From assembly GCF_016086655.4 (NCBI RefSeq), contig NC_052139.2, forward strand, positions 28,028,002 through 28,092,001: 64,000 nt of DNA. The letters are read 5' to 3'. This stretch comes from Lepeophtheirus salmonis. Lineage: Eukaryota > Arthropoda > Copepoda > Siphonostomatoida > Caligidae. Each line of letters begins with the position of its first letter. Position 1 is the stretch's first letter. The notes under the pieces were generated by a model. The model did not search any database. It was not told where the DNA came from and was given only the letters and a program-made list of their open reading frames with translations. Shown piece after piece: positions 47,030 to 57,076 of this stretch. Both the position numbers and the translations under genes were made by a program.

Positions 47030-47912
47030 TAGGGTGCGTGGACAAAATCTGCAACATTTTAAAGACGACATTACTCCATCAGCTGATGTCTGATCCGTCT
47101 GTTTTTGGTGTTAAAATTTTATCCGGGTCATAGACTTCAGTTATTGTTTACCATTTGTAGCAATATCATCCTTTTAAGTACCCAAGAAAAGTAATTATGT
47201 TCAATGAGGGAGATCGTAGGTGCGCTGCTATTCAGAATATGCTGAGTCATCACATGAAATTAAGCAATGCTGACATCTCTAGCCTTCTGTCAATGCCAGT
47301 TAGAACGGTCAGAAGTCTCCGGAAGCAGCTGGAGGAGTCATCGAACCCGATGGACGTGCTTGACAGGAAAAGAAGGAGGAGAAGAGCACCAGGATTGTCC
47401 GAGACGTCCCCAGGGTCATGAAGACCAAGTTTACGGCCACTGTCATGGTCTCTGGGATCGTGTAAAGTAAGGGTCATGTCATGCTGCGCCATATCTTCGA
47501 GACAGGCCGTGGATGTGGCAGCAGAACTCGGCTCCAGCCCACAAAGCTAAGCGGACGCAAGAATGGCTGAAAGGCAATGCTTTTGCGTTCGTACCCTTCA
47601 TTCTTCATCACTGGTTTTCAACCCGTTGGACTACTTTGTCTGGTCCTACGTAGAGAACATGACCAACTGCTCCTCCCATAACACCAAGCAGTCTCTCATC
47701 ACCTGCATCGACGAGAAATTCAGTGAGATAGAAGCAGCGCAGATCCCAAATGCCTGTTCTCAGTTTCGTAGCCGCATTGAGCGTGTTTTGGCCGCTGACG
47801 GCGGCTACATTGAATATATAGCTGTTCCATATCGTAATGAAGATATTCGTTTTTATTTTATCAACAAATATTGTAAAATTTTTGAAGCAGCAGATTTAGT
47901 CCACGCACCCTG
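47030..47912 (+). mobile_element. internally deleted mariner element, 883 bp, TIRs present
   Basis: Left end TAGGGTGCGTGGACAAAATC then TGCAACATT; right end, reverse-complemented, CAGGGTGCGTGGACTAAATC then TGCTGCTT. TA lies outside both ends. The length is about 400 bp short of an autonomous element, and the missing part is coding sequence between the linker and the second catalytic block. Confidence 0.85.
47197..47900 (+). pseudogene. transposase remnant of the 883-bp mariner
   Basis: From ATG 47197: MFNEGDRRCAAIQNMLSH, then LSNADISSLLSMPVRTVRSL and RKQLEESSNP (first HTH), and the basic linker DRKRRRRRAPGLS. After a frame change there is a deletion to RVMKTKFTATVMVSGIV and KGHVMLRHIFETG (strand before the second Asp). 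The second Asp block reads WQQNSAPAHKAKRTQEWLKG, with Asp replaced by Asn (AAC). After another frame change come NPLDYFVWSYVENMTNCSSH and CSQFRSRIERVLAADGGYIE, the normal third block and C-terminus. The C-terminal reading frame (47563-47925) runs on into the right TIR. It is dead both by deletion and by loss of the second Asp. Confidence 0.8.
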
Positions 47913-48096
47913 TAGTATCTATTAACGCTTTATAGAGATAGTCTTGGTCAATTCAAAGCTCGTTTGTAATTCCATTTGAAGTAAAAACAATACATGGTCT
48001 TTGGAGACTAGGATACAGACAACATACCATGTCTTTAGAAACACTTACTAATTCAGTATTGGATCAACTTATTTGGTGTTTACAAAGAGTTTTATA

Positions 48097-48533
48097 CAGG
48101 GCGTCCACAGGATTTTTTTTTTTTTGAGGGGGATCTTGGCTTTTGTTCTCTTTAAATTCAAAAATCTTATTAACAAAAAAGTAAATTTTTTGGAATTTTT
48201 TTTTTTAAATCTATAGTTATTCACAGAAAATTAAATTTTATGTGAAATAAACTTCATATTTTAAATTTTTAGGATAAATGAAATAAAATTTCATATATTT
48301 AATATTTTGGAGAAAAATTTGTGAAAATAAATTTCAAATACCCATATTAAACTTTTGGAAAGTTTTTAAAAAATTAAATTGAGGAAAAAAAATTTAAAAG
48401 ACTCATCAATTTAATTTAAAATATGAAAATCTTTGAAAAAAAAAATCAAATTTAAAATTTTCTGATAAAAAACCAAAATACCTTAATTTAGGGTGGGCTA
48501 TAGCACCTCTAACCCCGCCCTGCGGACGCTACT
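48097..48533. mobile_element. AT-rich element (family 4) with GC-rich inverted ends
   Basis: The left end CAGGGCGTCCACAGGATTTT is mirrored by the right end CCCTGCGGACGCTACTAATA. Between them is about 400 bp of almost pure A/T built from recurring phrases (AGTTATTCACAGAAAATTAA then ATTTTATGTG; AAATTTTTAGGATAAATG). Other copies are at 5145, 26395, 28810, 41645, 50165 and 63500. No ORF. Confidence 0.6.
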
Positions 48534-48535
48534 AA

Positions 48536-49340
48536 TATACCAATTTACTCTTCTAAAACACAAAGGAAGAAGTCCCACTTCATATATTTGTGCCTTTATA
48601 CATAAGTCTTGAGGCAACAAGGGTGTATCATGGCTTTGTATTTGAGTGAATATTGCATTTGTTTATATGGGGTTATATTAATTATGCACATTTTACCATT
48701 CTAAACGTTAATCTATGTATGGGAAATTTTTCTTAAGTTTAATCTCAATTATCAATTATTATTATATATATATTAGTGTATGAGGTATAGATAGCACTGT
48801 CTAAATAAGCATTTGTGGGGTAGGAATGTCGAAATGAGTATTCTCCAAAGTACCATCCATAAAATTAGTTACATATAGCGGTTTTGAGAATGCTCAATCA
48901 ATCACAGGTATAATTGACATAAGTAATTCCAGCCTACACGAAGGTCCTTTGAAAAGTACGTGCAAAGTCCGAGAGATGACACTCCTAGGGGGTATCGAGG
49001 CTATGTTTAGTTAGTAGCATTTATTGGATTACTCACACACCAACTTTAAACCAGGTCAGTCTATTTCTTTATATCTGGTATTTGGTTGATCAAGGAATTG
49101 GAGTAATTTTCAGAAAATTGACGAAAAACAATTTCGTGTGTTGATGAAACCTTACTCTATGAGAGACCAAACGCCTCAGAAGACGCAAAATAAGCTTGAT
49201 AAATATTATGGGGACTCTTTAAATCAAGTCACACTCTAAATAATCATTAATTCCGAGTGACTTCCCATTTTTCCTAACTCAGAATCTCCGGTCGCTAACG
49301 GTCCTCAGTTTATGGTTAATTTACCGTGTCTTCAATGGTT
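48536..49340. other. non-coding stretch
   Basis: Nothing recognised. Confidence 0.5.
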
Positions 49341-49344
49341 TAGA

Positions 49345-49605
49345 GAGTCATTGTAGATTGATTACTCTTGTACCGATCCTTATTTAAAACTAAAGTCTGT
49401 AGTCAGATCATTTTAGTTTCGGTCCGGTCATGTTAAGTCCTGCATTTCCGTCCTACAAACTTATAAAGTTCGGTCTTTAAAGACAGCAGTCAACTTTATT
49501 TCTTCTTTGTGTAAATAGCTTTACAATTGACCGTCCCCTGATCCAATCAGACCGGTCACAAGACTCGTCTGGACCGTATAAATAAGGACTATCTATGTAT
49601 GTGAG
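49345..49605. repeat. probable decayed family-2/3 TIR element
   Basis: TTGTACCGATCCTTATTTAA at the left and GGACCGTATAAATAAGGACT at the right form a rough inverted pair. GTCCGGTC/GACCGGTC words lie inside. Outer termini (TAGTGTTG) are not preserved, so this is tentative. Confidence 0.4.
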
Positions 49606-49609
49606 CTAC

Positions 49610-50160
49610 TTACCTATATAAAAGGAATGCATTGGGTCCAAAACGAAATAAGAAATGTTCAAATGGCACAATCCCACTAATTATGAATTCGTTATTTTAC
49701 ATTTATTTATTAATAGAGAAATGAACAGCTGAAAAATGAGTGTTTATACTCGTAATGTATATTTAAATCATCATCATTAAGGCTCTTTCTAATAATAATA
49801 ATAATAAAAAAAACACATATATAATATTAATAACAATAAATAAATAAAAAAAAGAGGTGAAGAAAAAAAAATGGAGCAATTAGAAGAACATTCATTCATA
49901 GTTATGAACATATTTATTACGATATATGACATTAGCCTGCTCCGTTTTCGGGCTATTATTTTTTCCTCCTGCACCAAGGCCTTTTTCTGTTAGAAACAGT
50001 ATTAAAACAAACTTAAAAAAAGTTTCAGACTTCTCAGTTTATTTTTGGCGTGGTACAAATCCCTTTGTTTGGTGGAAATTCTTTTGTTGAAATAAGACAT
50101 TTTTGAAGCCTTTTGCTCCACAGTCACAGATGTGTGGCTATGAGTAACAAATTGTACTTT
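49610..50160. other. non-coding stretch with (TAA)n
   Basis: A short TAA trinucleotide run at about 49791-49807. A G-rich family-4 end lies just downstream (50165-50265). No gene. Confidence 0.5.
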
Positions 50161-50276
50161 TTACCAGTGGTGTTGCTAAATCCATCCTTTTTAGGGGGGC
50201 TCAAGCCTTTTGAAAAGTTTCTGGAGCACCGGCAAAATATTTTTTTTACATTAAATATATTTATAAATTGCTAATA

Positions 50277-51073
50277 CAGGGTGGCCCATCTAGCGGTTGC
50301 ATTTTGAACTACTACTTTTTTGACGTCTGATAGCTGTAGTAACATTCTCATTGTGTTTAATATTTTTTAAAAGGTTTCCGGTTTACGAAATGGTTAAGTT
50401 TACACTCGAAGAAAATGGGGAAATACTGAAGACTTACTTCCAAAATGGAGAGTCTTCAAACGAAACTGCAAGAAAATTAAGGCGGTCGAAATAAAGCGTC
50501 TTCCAGGCAGTTTGTGGATAAATTTGTGAAGCGTGTGTGCGAAACTGGTTCGTTAATGGATAAAACAACGCGTTTCCGTGTTCGTCCAGTGCGCTCAATC
50601 GAAAACATTGCTGCTGTTGCCGAAAGCGAAAAAACGAGCTACCGTTACGGTCAATGGTGAGCTCTATCGGGCCATGTTGGAAGATTTTTTCTTTCCCCAA
50701 ATGGAAAATGAAGACATCGACGACATTTGGTTCCAACAGGATGGCGCTACGTGCCACACAACCAACGTTACAGTGGATCTTTTGCGCACTGTCTTCGACG
50801 ATCGCATCATAAGCCGAAACAGCAACGTCAACTGGCAATCTTTGTATCTGCGATTTGACTCCGTTGAACTATTTTTTGTGGGGAACCGTCAAGGATAAAT
50901 GTTACGCCAACCATCCAGAGCTGATTGAGGATTTGAAACACGAAATTGGAGTCGCCATTGCAGCTATTGAAGCTCACACAATCGAAAATTTATTGAAAAA
51001 TTTGGTTGGCAGAATGGGCTACTGTAAGGTCAGAGACGGTGGCCATATGAATAAAATGGTGTTCCATTATTAA
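50277..51073 (+). pseudogene. mariner-type element, internally deleted, right TIR not found; transposase with DDN
   Basis: The left TIR begins CAGGGTGGCCCATCTAGCGG after TA at 50275-50276. From ATG 50390: VKFTLEENGEILKTYFQNGE and SSNETARKLR (first HTH), then SRQFVDKFVKRVCETGSLMD and RPVRSIENIAAVAESEK (linker). The second HTH and first catalytic Asp are deleted. The frame resumes ATVTVNGELYRAMLEDFFFP, WFQQDGATCHTTNVTVDLLR (second Asp intact), then after a frame change CDLTPLNYFLWGTVKDKCYA. There the third catalytic residue is Asn (AAC) where this group has Asp. The C-terminus GVAIAAIEAHTIENLLKNLV and GRMGYCKVRDGGHMNKMVFH ends at a stop at 51071-51073. It belongs to a lineage clearly distinct from the 43.6-kb element. 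No matching right TIR appears by 51300. Confidence 0.8.
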
Positions 51074-51074
51074 C

Positions 51075-52275
51075 CAGAGTGTTGAGGCTTTCAAATAAAA
51101 AAAAATTATTGAAAATTGTTCATCCGTCTTTTTTTTTATAGCAATATCAAAAGACCTTTGTTTCTATTAATTTAAATTTGGTACATTTTTTATCCAATGA
51201 CTTTTGAAGAGAATAATATTTTATTTTGAGCTTTTCAGGTTATATTTTCATGATTTCGTTGTTTGTTTTTTTGTTTTTTTTGAGACAGTCATATTTCTAT
51301 CTATGTCTAAGAAAATACCTATTTCTCTTAAGATGTATAACCTCAATTTGAGGGAATCTCTAATATACGCACTCTGTAGTATATCTTTAGCCTTTAATAC
51401 TTCAAAGCTCTGAGTTGGTTGTTGATCTAATCTTCTTTTAAATATGAGTGATAGCTTTATTAACATAATTATAATAGTTGATTGGACACAAGTGAAATTT
51501 TTCTAATCAATTTATACGTTTAAAAATTAAAAAAATCAAGAAAAATATAAGTTAAATCACTTTTTATTGAAATGGAACTACTACATATTTTTTTAGATAA
51601 TTACATGAGCAATGACATATAGAATAATACTCGAATAGTCCAGTTGTAAAAACTTTCATTTCACAAGTTAGTTTTGTTAATGTGCACATTTGTTTGAAAT
51701 AGAACATATTTCTTTCAATGTTCCTTTTAGGGTTAAAAGATTCAATTTAAAAAAAAAAAAAATAGGTAGATCCTGTGCTGACAACCACGTTATGTACTTG
51801 TCACGTTCTACATTGACGAAGAATATTTGTATATATGTATATAGATATGAAGCCAAAAAGGAAGCAGTATAATATTTACATTTCCAACGTCACGTGATTA
51901 AAGGACAGCTATTAATGAGTTATTATAAGTCATTGATACTGCGTAATAAATACTGGTGCGTAAGTCGTGTTCCTGCCCCACTCTACCATACACAAATGAT
52001 GATCTCCCATGATCATTTTTTGTATTTATTTGAAAGGGTAATTAGAGTAATACTCATAGGTTATGCTTTCAACACAACACATTACCATATATATATAGAT
52101 TATGACTCTACGAACAAATTAATTGATTGGGCATGCCATGAGTTGATATTGTACATATATAATTATTAGGCGTTTAGCTAACATTTTTAGAGTTGGGGTG
52201 ATAAATGGATTGAGAGGCTAATGAGTAATGAAGCTTGTCAATATATATATATATAGTCTACAATCTACATACATA
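51075..52275. other. non-coding stretch
   Basis: AT-rich with A and T homopolymers and an (AT)n run at 52241-52255. ORFs of 60-91 codons are unassigned and not convincing. Confidence 0.45.
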
Positions 52276-52276
52276 T

Positions 52277-53010
52277 TGAGTGGTCCATTAAAATCAAAAC
52301 ACTTTGAATTTTAAACTTTAAAAAGATATAACTTATGAATGAACGATAGAATTACTCTTTACCATTAATCAAGCCGCTTTTAGCGGCAATGATGGTTTCA
52401 AGTGGCAGTGAAAGGCCTGGTACCCGCTACGAATATAATCCTCTGTCATGACGTCCCAGTGCTAGGTGACAATGATTTGGAGGGCCTCTTTGTTTAGATG
52501 ACGGACATTGCTGGCTTTTCCCTCGACATGCAACCAAAAAGTGAAGTCGAGGGAGTTACAAAGAACTCACAATACTTATTCAAAAGAGTCTTGCAACGGA
52601 GGAGACGGGTTTCTTTCATTGCTGGTATCAAAAGTGACCTCTTCAACCTCACAAGACTTTTATTGATTGTTCTTTGGAGAGTTTGGTATGAAACTCAGAG
52701 ATCTCTTGCATAGGCCATAATGGACTTGAAGGAATTTATATGGAGTGTTTTTCTCTTACTCCAAAGGGCCCAGTTTGATCTTTTTCAAGGAGAACCCTTC
52801 TTCCTTTCCAAAGTATTGGAATTGCACACGGGGTACATGGTTGTACTGGAGACAACCAACAGCTTGGAGTGAGCAAATGGAAACTCTTGGATCAGGTTGA
52901 GGATCCCTTTTCCTGACTTTTTCATAAGCTAGAGAGCTCAAGTTGGTTTTGTTTTGTACCTAATTGGGGATGCTTTAATATGTCAAAATATGAATAGATT
53001 TGAATCACTT
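52277..53010 (-). mobile_element. internally deleted mariner copy (deletion-derivative family)
   Basis: The left TIR GAGTGGTCCATTAAAATCAA then AACACTT matches the ends at 36460/37172 and 59605. The interior on the minus strand encodes NLIQEFPFAHSKLLVVS (first HTH), MAYARDL, VSYQTLQRTINKSLVRLK (second HTH) and LLIPAMKETRLLRCKTL. It then passes the junction TGCAAGACTCTTTTGAATAA directly into the decayed third block and DVMTED-like C-terminal sequence near the left end. Several stops. The right TIR at about 53000 is eroded. Same family and apparently the same deletion as at 21.8 and 36.5 kb. Confidence 0.75.
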
Positions 53011-53014
53011 AACT

Positions 53015-53610
53015 ATAGGTTTTTAAGATCCAAAAAATCCCTTGGATCTATTTTATGACCCATACAACTTTTGGTCTCGAATCCTTTCGGATAATACAAG
53101 TTTAAGTATACCGTATCCGGTTACTTTGGATCCGGATCTAATCCACGAATACTTTTGGGTTTAAACTAGCAAAAGAAGAAAGGGTCTCTTTCTTTTTTAA
53201 TCCTCACTCTGTATATTGTATTATATTATTTATTTATGGTTAAATGTTAATATCGTTGTGATCATAACTACGACACAAGAAAATGAGATTCTTCCTCATA
53301 TCATTATGGATTAATGATCCTTCTTCTGGCTCTCCTTCTACTCCCCCTCTTTTATCGTTATGATGATGATTATATTATTTCTATTATCATTTCTTCCTAT
53401 ACATTCGAGGTCTGCCTATCCCTTTGAATCCCCTCACCAAATTACATATTATAGATACATCCTGATTGTTCTTTTATTCCCTCACAAAAAATAAAATGGT
53501 ATATTGCATGACCCCCATATTCTACATGTAAAAATAACTCTTTGAATTCTCATAAGAAAAGATACTAGGCTAGAGAAAAAGTCATTCCGTAATTTCAATG
53601 CTATATAAGA
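53015..53610. other. non-coding stretch
   Basis: A GGATCC/GGATCT-rich patch at 53030-53170 contains short repeated TTGGATC words. No gene or element recognised. Confidence 0.45.
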
Positions 53611-53614
53611 AGTA

Positions 53615-53782
53615 TCACAAACATCCAATATAAGCACAGTGTGCCGCGTTTGGCTTGATAACTTGTGGGCAACAAGAATCCAACTTCATTATACCCTTGT
53701 CCATACTGGCAAAAAAATTCGGGCAACCAATTTCACATTCCTTTATTAATACCAAATTTGTACCCACAAGTACATTGCCCAT
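53615..53782 (-). CDS. small cysteine-rich ORF, unassigned
   Basis: The minus-strand ORF from ATG 53782 to a TGA at 53615-53617 encodes 55 residues including VLIKECEIGCPNFFASMDKG and KLDSCCPQVIKPNAAHC, with six Cys in 40 residues. The frame is open another 20 or so codons upstream (VIQCPQRLRASAERS). This is one of the least AT-rich 250-bp patches in the window (53650-53870). Possible splice sites exist but none is compelling, and a second minus-strand frame also yields Cys-containing sequence. No family is recognised; it may be an exon or an old repeat. Confidence 0.25.
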   Translation of the reverse strand: MGNVLVGTNLVLIKECEIGCPNFFASMDKGIMKLDSCCPQVIKPNAAHCAYIGCL

Positions 53783-53899
53783 AGACAGGATCAGGTGGTA
53801 GTCACTGCGTTCTGCCGACGCCCGCAGACGCTGCGGACACTGTATGACTCAGAGTAGTGGTCTCTTAATAGGTCCTTTTTATATAAGACATCCTTAAAT

Positions 53900-54125
53900 A
53901 TTTATTTTTTTCTTCAATGACCTTTATTTTATAAAAGAACTCAATGAATCTTTAAGTGGATTTGCTGGGTTATTTTTTTTAATTTCTGGATTAGAGTGGG
54001 GGACTATAGGCCCGGAAAGGAAATAAACGCCCCTATACAGGGACTTATAATTATAACTCTTGAACAAACTTTCGTGAACAAACTCATGTGTGATTACTTA
54101 ATACATCCATTTCCCCTTCTCAAGA
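53900..54125 (-). mobile_element. family-1 TIR element, decayed partial copy
   Basis: GGGACTTATAATTATAACTC then TTGAACAAAC at 54040-54070 is the reverse complement of the family core (GTTGGGGAGTTATAATTGTA then AGTCCT). Ends are lost. Confidence 0.5.
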
Positions 54126-54176
54126 TATAATGTGATGCTTTACCTATAAAATAAAGAATCTTTTTTTAGTTGCAAC

Positions 54177-54536
54177 AAGTGTTGTGTATGTCCTTATTTA
54201 GATCCAAGGACCGCGGTCAGTCCGGTTCCACTTGTCGGTCCTTCAATAAGGTAAAATCGATCCGTTGGTACGTCAATGCTTTTAATTATTTTGTTATATA
54301 AAAGAGTTATTAATACAATCAAGTAACAATACAATATGCTTGCATTATATATTACAATAACGCGAAATATAATTGTTTTTACAAGATATGTGCAATAATC
54401 TGAATACATATTTCATATATCTTATTTGGCTGAATACACCATCAATATTTTTATGGTGCATTCCAAGGACCGCTCTCAAGAATTAATGGTCCTAAGACCG
54501 GACTGGACCGAATAAATAGGGACCCACACAACACTA
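54177..54536. mobile_element. family-2 TIR element, about 360 bp
   Basis: The left end AGTGTTGTGTATGTCCTTAT then TTAGATCC is mirrored by the right end GGACCGAATAAATAGGGACC then CACACAACACTA. Sub-terminal GGACCGCGGTCAGTCCGG / AAGACCGGACTGG phrases are also inverted. A 71-codon ORF inside has no meaning. It is the best-preserved copy of this family. Confidence 0.75.
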
Positions 54537-54935
54537 GACTTACAACACCCAAAAGTTTTGCACGCGTTACATGGCATATTAAATACACCTCCATAGATAA
54601 TATTGTACATAATATATAATCATTACAATTGTTGCTCTCTTTTTTTCTATTATTTGTTAAGATAGTTCCTTTGTCCCTGGAACTTATAGTTATTTATAAA
54701 TGAACTCACAGTCATGTGTACGTATGTAGGGAATAATGAATAAGAAAGAGAGAAGAAGAAGTGTGTGGTGATATGTTGATAATTGCTTTTTAAATGAAAA
54801 TGGCATTAATGGTTTTTTCCCTCCTTTTCTTCTTGTTGTTCTTGTTGTTGTTTTTGATACTGTCTCTCGGATATTCACTCCCAACACAAGAAATGGAGAA
54901 GATAGTTTTTTACATCCATATAATATGGTAACTAA

Positions 54936-55862
54936 TAGTGTTGGCCTGCGACTGAAAATCAAAGACCGGACGCAGATGGTTATGGTTTTTAGTGGAGCGA
55001 ACAGATTTGCTACTGCAAATAATTTTAGTCACGTCCCATCTCAATGAAAAATTCAGTACAGAGCGGTCCAAAAAAAGCAAAAAAAACGCTCGGAATCGGT
55101 CTTATTTAAAATTAAATTGAGATCGATTCTATATATGAAATAAAATAAATTATTTTTAGTGGACTGAACTAACTCAGTTAGGTCTGTAGCTGTCTGGATT
55201 TAAACTCCGTCTGATTCAGGCGCATTTAAAATTAGTTATAGATTAGTTCCATAGAGGAACGGAATGAATTATTTTTAATAGACCAAACTAACTTGGTTCT
55301 TTGAAGAAGTTTGGATTGGATCGGTCTCACTAAAAGTTACTTATGGACCTGATTTGGTTCTTTAAAGAAGTTTGATCAGGATTGCTCTCAAAGAAAAATT
55401 TGGATCAATTTTTTTTTTTTTTTGTCTGGAATGGCTAAACAAAAAAATAGCCATTTCTAGGTCAGTTATACTAAAATTTGATCTGTATTGGTCTAATTTA
55501 AAATTTGGTCTACACCAGTGGTTCTTAATCTGGGTTTGATCGAACTTCTCTTGACCCTCTTCAATTGACCAATTAGGAAGTAGTTGGTATATATTCATAT
55601 GAAACTGGTGGGGTTCAGTGTCTCCAACAAGATTAGGAAGCACTGGTCTAGACTTATTTTATAGATGAACAAAACAAATGATTTTGAGTGCAACAAACTA
55701 ATTTAGCACTTTAAAGAAATTTGGTCACGACACGTCTCCATGAAAAAGTCTGTACAGATTGGTCCAAAAAAAAAAATTGGCCTGGATAGGTCATACAAAC
55801 AAATCATTCCAGATTGGTCTTATTTAAAATTTAGTTATGATTGATTCTATATATGAAATTTG
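54936..55862. repeat. degenerate direct-repeat array inside a family-3 element
   Basis: The left end TAGTGTTGGCCTGCGACTGA matches the family-3 terminus. From 55020 to 55860 diverged phrases recur. AAATTATTTTTAGTGGACTG (about 55150) and GAATTATTTTTAATAGACCA (about 55272) are about 121 bp apart. AAAGAAGTTTGGATTGGATC, AAAGAAGTTTGATCAGGATT and AAAGAAATTTGGTCACGACA also recur. The same phrases occur (reverse strand) at 33420-33660 and (plus) at 13940-14095. Confidence 0.6.
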
Positions 55863-55864
55863 GA

Positions 55865-56091
55865 AGGATGCATTTTTTTTGTGAACCGTTTAGAGACTGT
55901 GAGAAGATGTAGGACTCGGTCATCCATGCATTTGCTGAGTGCTCCTGCCTGGAAATACTTGGACTATTTGAATCTCTAAATATGAAGGTCTCATAAATTC
56001 AAATTCAAGTTACCTATCGTCCTCGAATTACCTAACCTATGGGAAGAAATTCGTCTCCAAAAGTTAATTTAAATTCCAACGCACCTATTAC

Positions 56092-56126
<35 letters not shown>
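55865..56126 (+). pseudogene. probable non-LTR retrotransposon 3' end with poly(A) tail
   Basis: The plus strand reads CEKM, a stop, then DSVIHAFAECSCLEILGLFE. This recalls the zf-RVT pattern C-x-x-x-E-D-S-x-x-H-A-F-x-E-C. It is followed by about 150 bp of non-coding sequence and then an uninterrupted run of 34 A (56093-56126). A 3' poly(A) directly downstream of a C-terminal RT-associated motif is the signature of L1/Jockey-type insertion. An upstream target duplication is not evident, so it is 5'-truncated or eroded. Confidence 0.5.
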
Positions 56127-56128
<2 letters not shown>

Positions 56129-56499
56129 GCTTTGAAAGAGCCAATCCGAGTTGAAGAGTTTTGGAGGCTGCTTTTTAATAGATACAACATATGTTGCTTT
56201 TAGTAACAAATATCAGTATATTGAGAAGAAAATAAATAGTTCCGAATATTGGGATCAAAATAGTCAGTTCAGTTTGTGTCTACGATATGAGATCGTAATC
56301 TGTACCGAAATAAAGGGTGGATCTTATTTAATGGTACCCATTTTATTTATTTCAATTTTTCAAAAGTAAAATCTAAACAATAAATTTTTTGAGGACATTA
56401 ATATAGCAAAATCATCTGAAAATGGTGCTTGGCACAACGTTTATTCAAAATGTGAGCCCTCAACTCAAATAATTGCTTGAATACCAGACCTAAATCTCT

Positions 56500-56912
56500 T
56501 CCATGTATCTTGAACATGTAATCAGACTCGAGCTATCTCCACTCCTTCTGGATGGAAGCCCTAAAGAGACTGGTACTACTGTTAGGAGTAGCACAGACCC
56601 TCTAGATATTCAGACTTGCCTAGATAGATTAGTCCAAACGGTTCGTATGTGGAGAGGAGAGTGGCCCAATATTGAGATCCCAATAGTATGGAAAGTCGTC
56701 ACTCAGGAAGACCTTGGTCTTAGCGGCATCTGCATTAAACAGCTCCTTCCTATCTACAAAAATTGGGTTAGTAGCCTTGGCTTGTACTGACCACTGGATT
56801 TTTTGCTCTGAAGAAATGTCTCACTTTATCTGAGAAATTGTCTGGATGTTTTTGTTATGATGCTTATTCACAGTCGGATCAACGGTAAACATTTTTTTCA
56901 TCAGAAAACCCA
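56500..56912 (-). pseudogene. mariner-type transposase remnant
   Basis: Minus-strand order: FSDEK, one-base frame change, MFTVDPTVNKHHNKNIQTIS (first catalytic Asp intact). Then comes a gap where the second Asp block should be. Next are DFPYYWDLNIGPLSSPHTNR (decayed WPPxSPDxNPLD), RVCATPNSSTSLFRASIQKE and WR, LESDYMFKIHG. The last part matches the C-terminus of the 735-1235 copy. Several stops. The plus-strand 95-codon ORF over the same interval is a shadow. Confidence 0.6.
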
Positions 56913-57076
56913 TAGATAAGATATTCCGGTAGGTGCATAAATACGCAGACTAATTTTTAAACGCTTATTTCTCGAGGTTCTGTGACCGGAAATAAAAAAT
57001 TCCAGCACAAGTAACTCGGTAAATCTTTTGGCTTTGTTTTTGTTTTTCTTACTCGCATCAAACAAAGTCGTTTACG

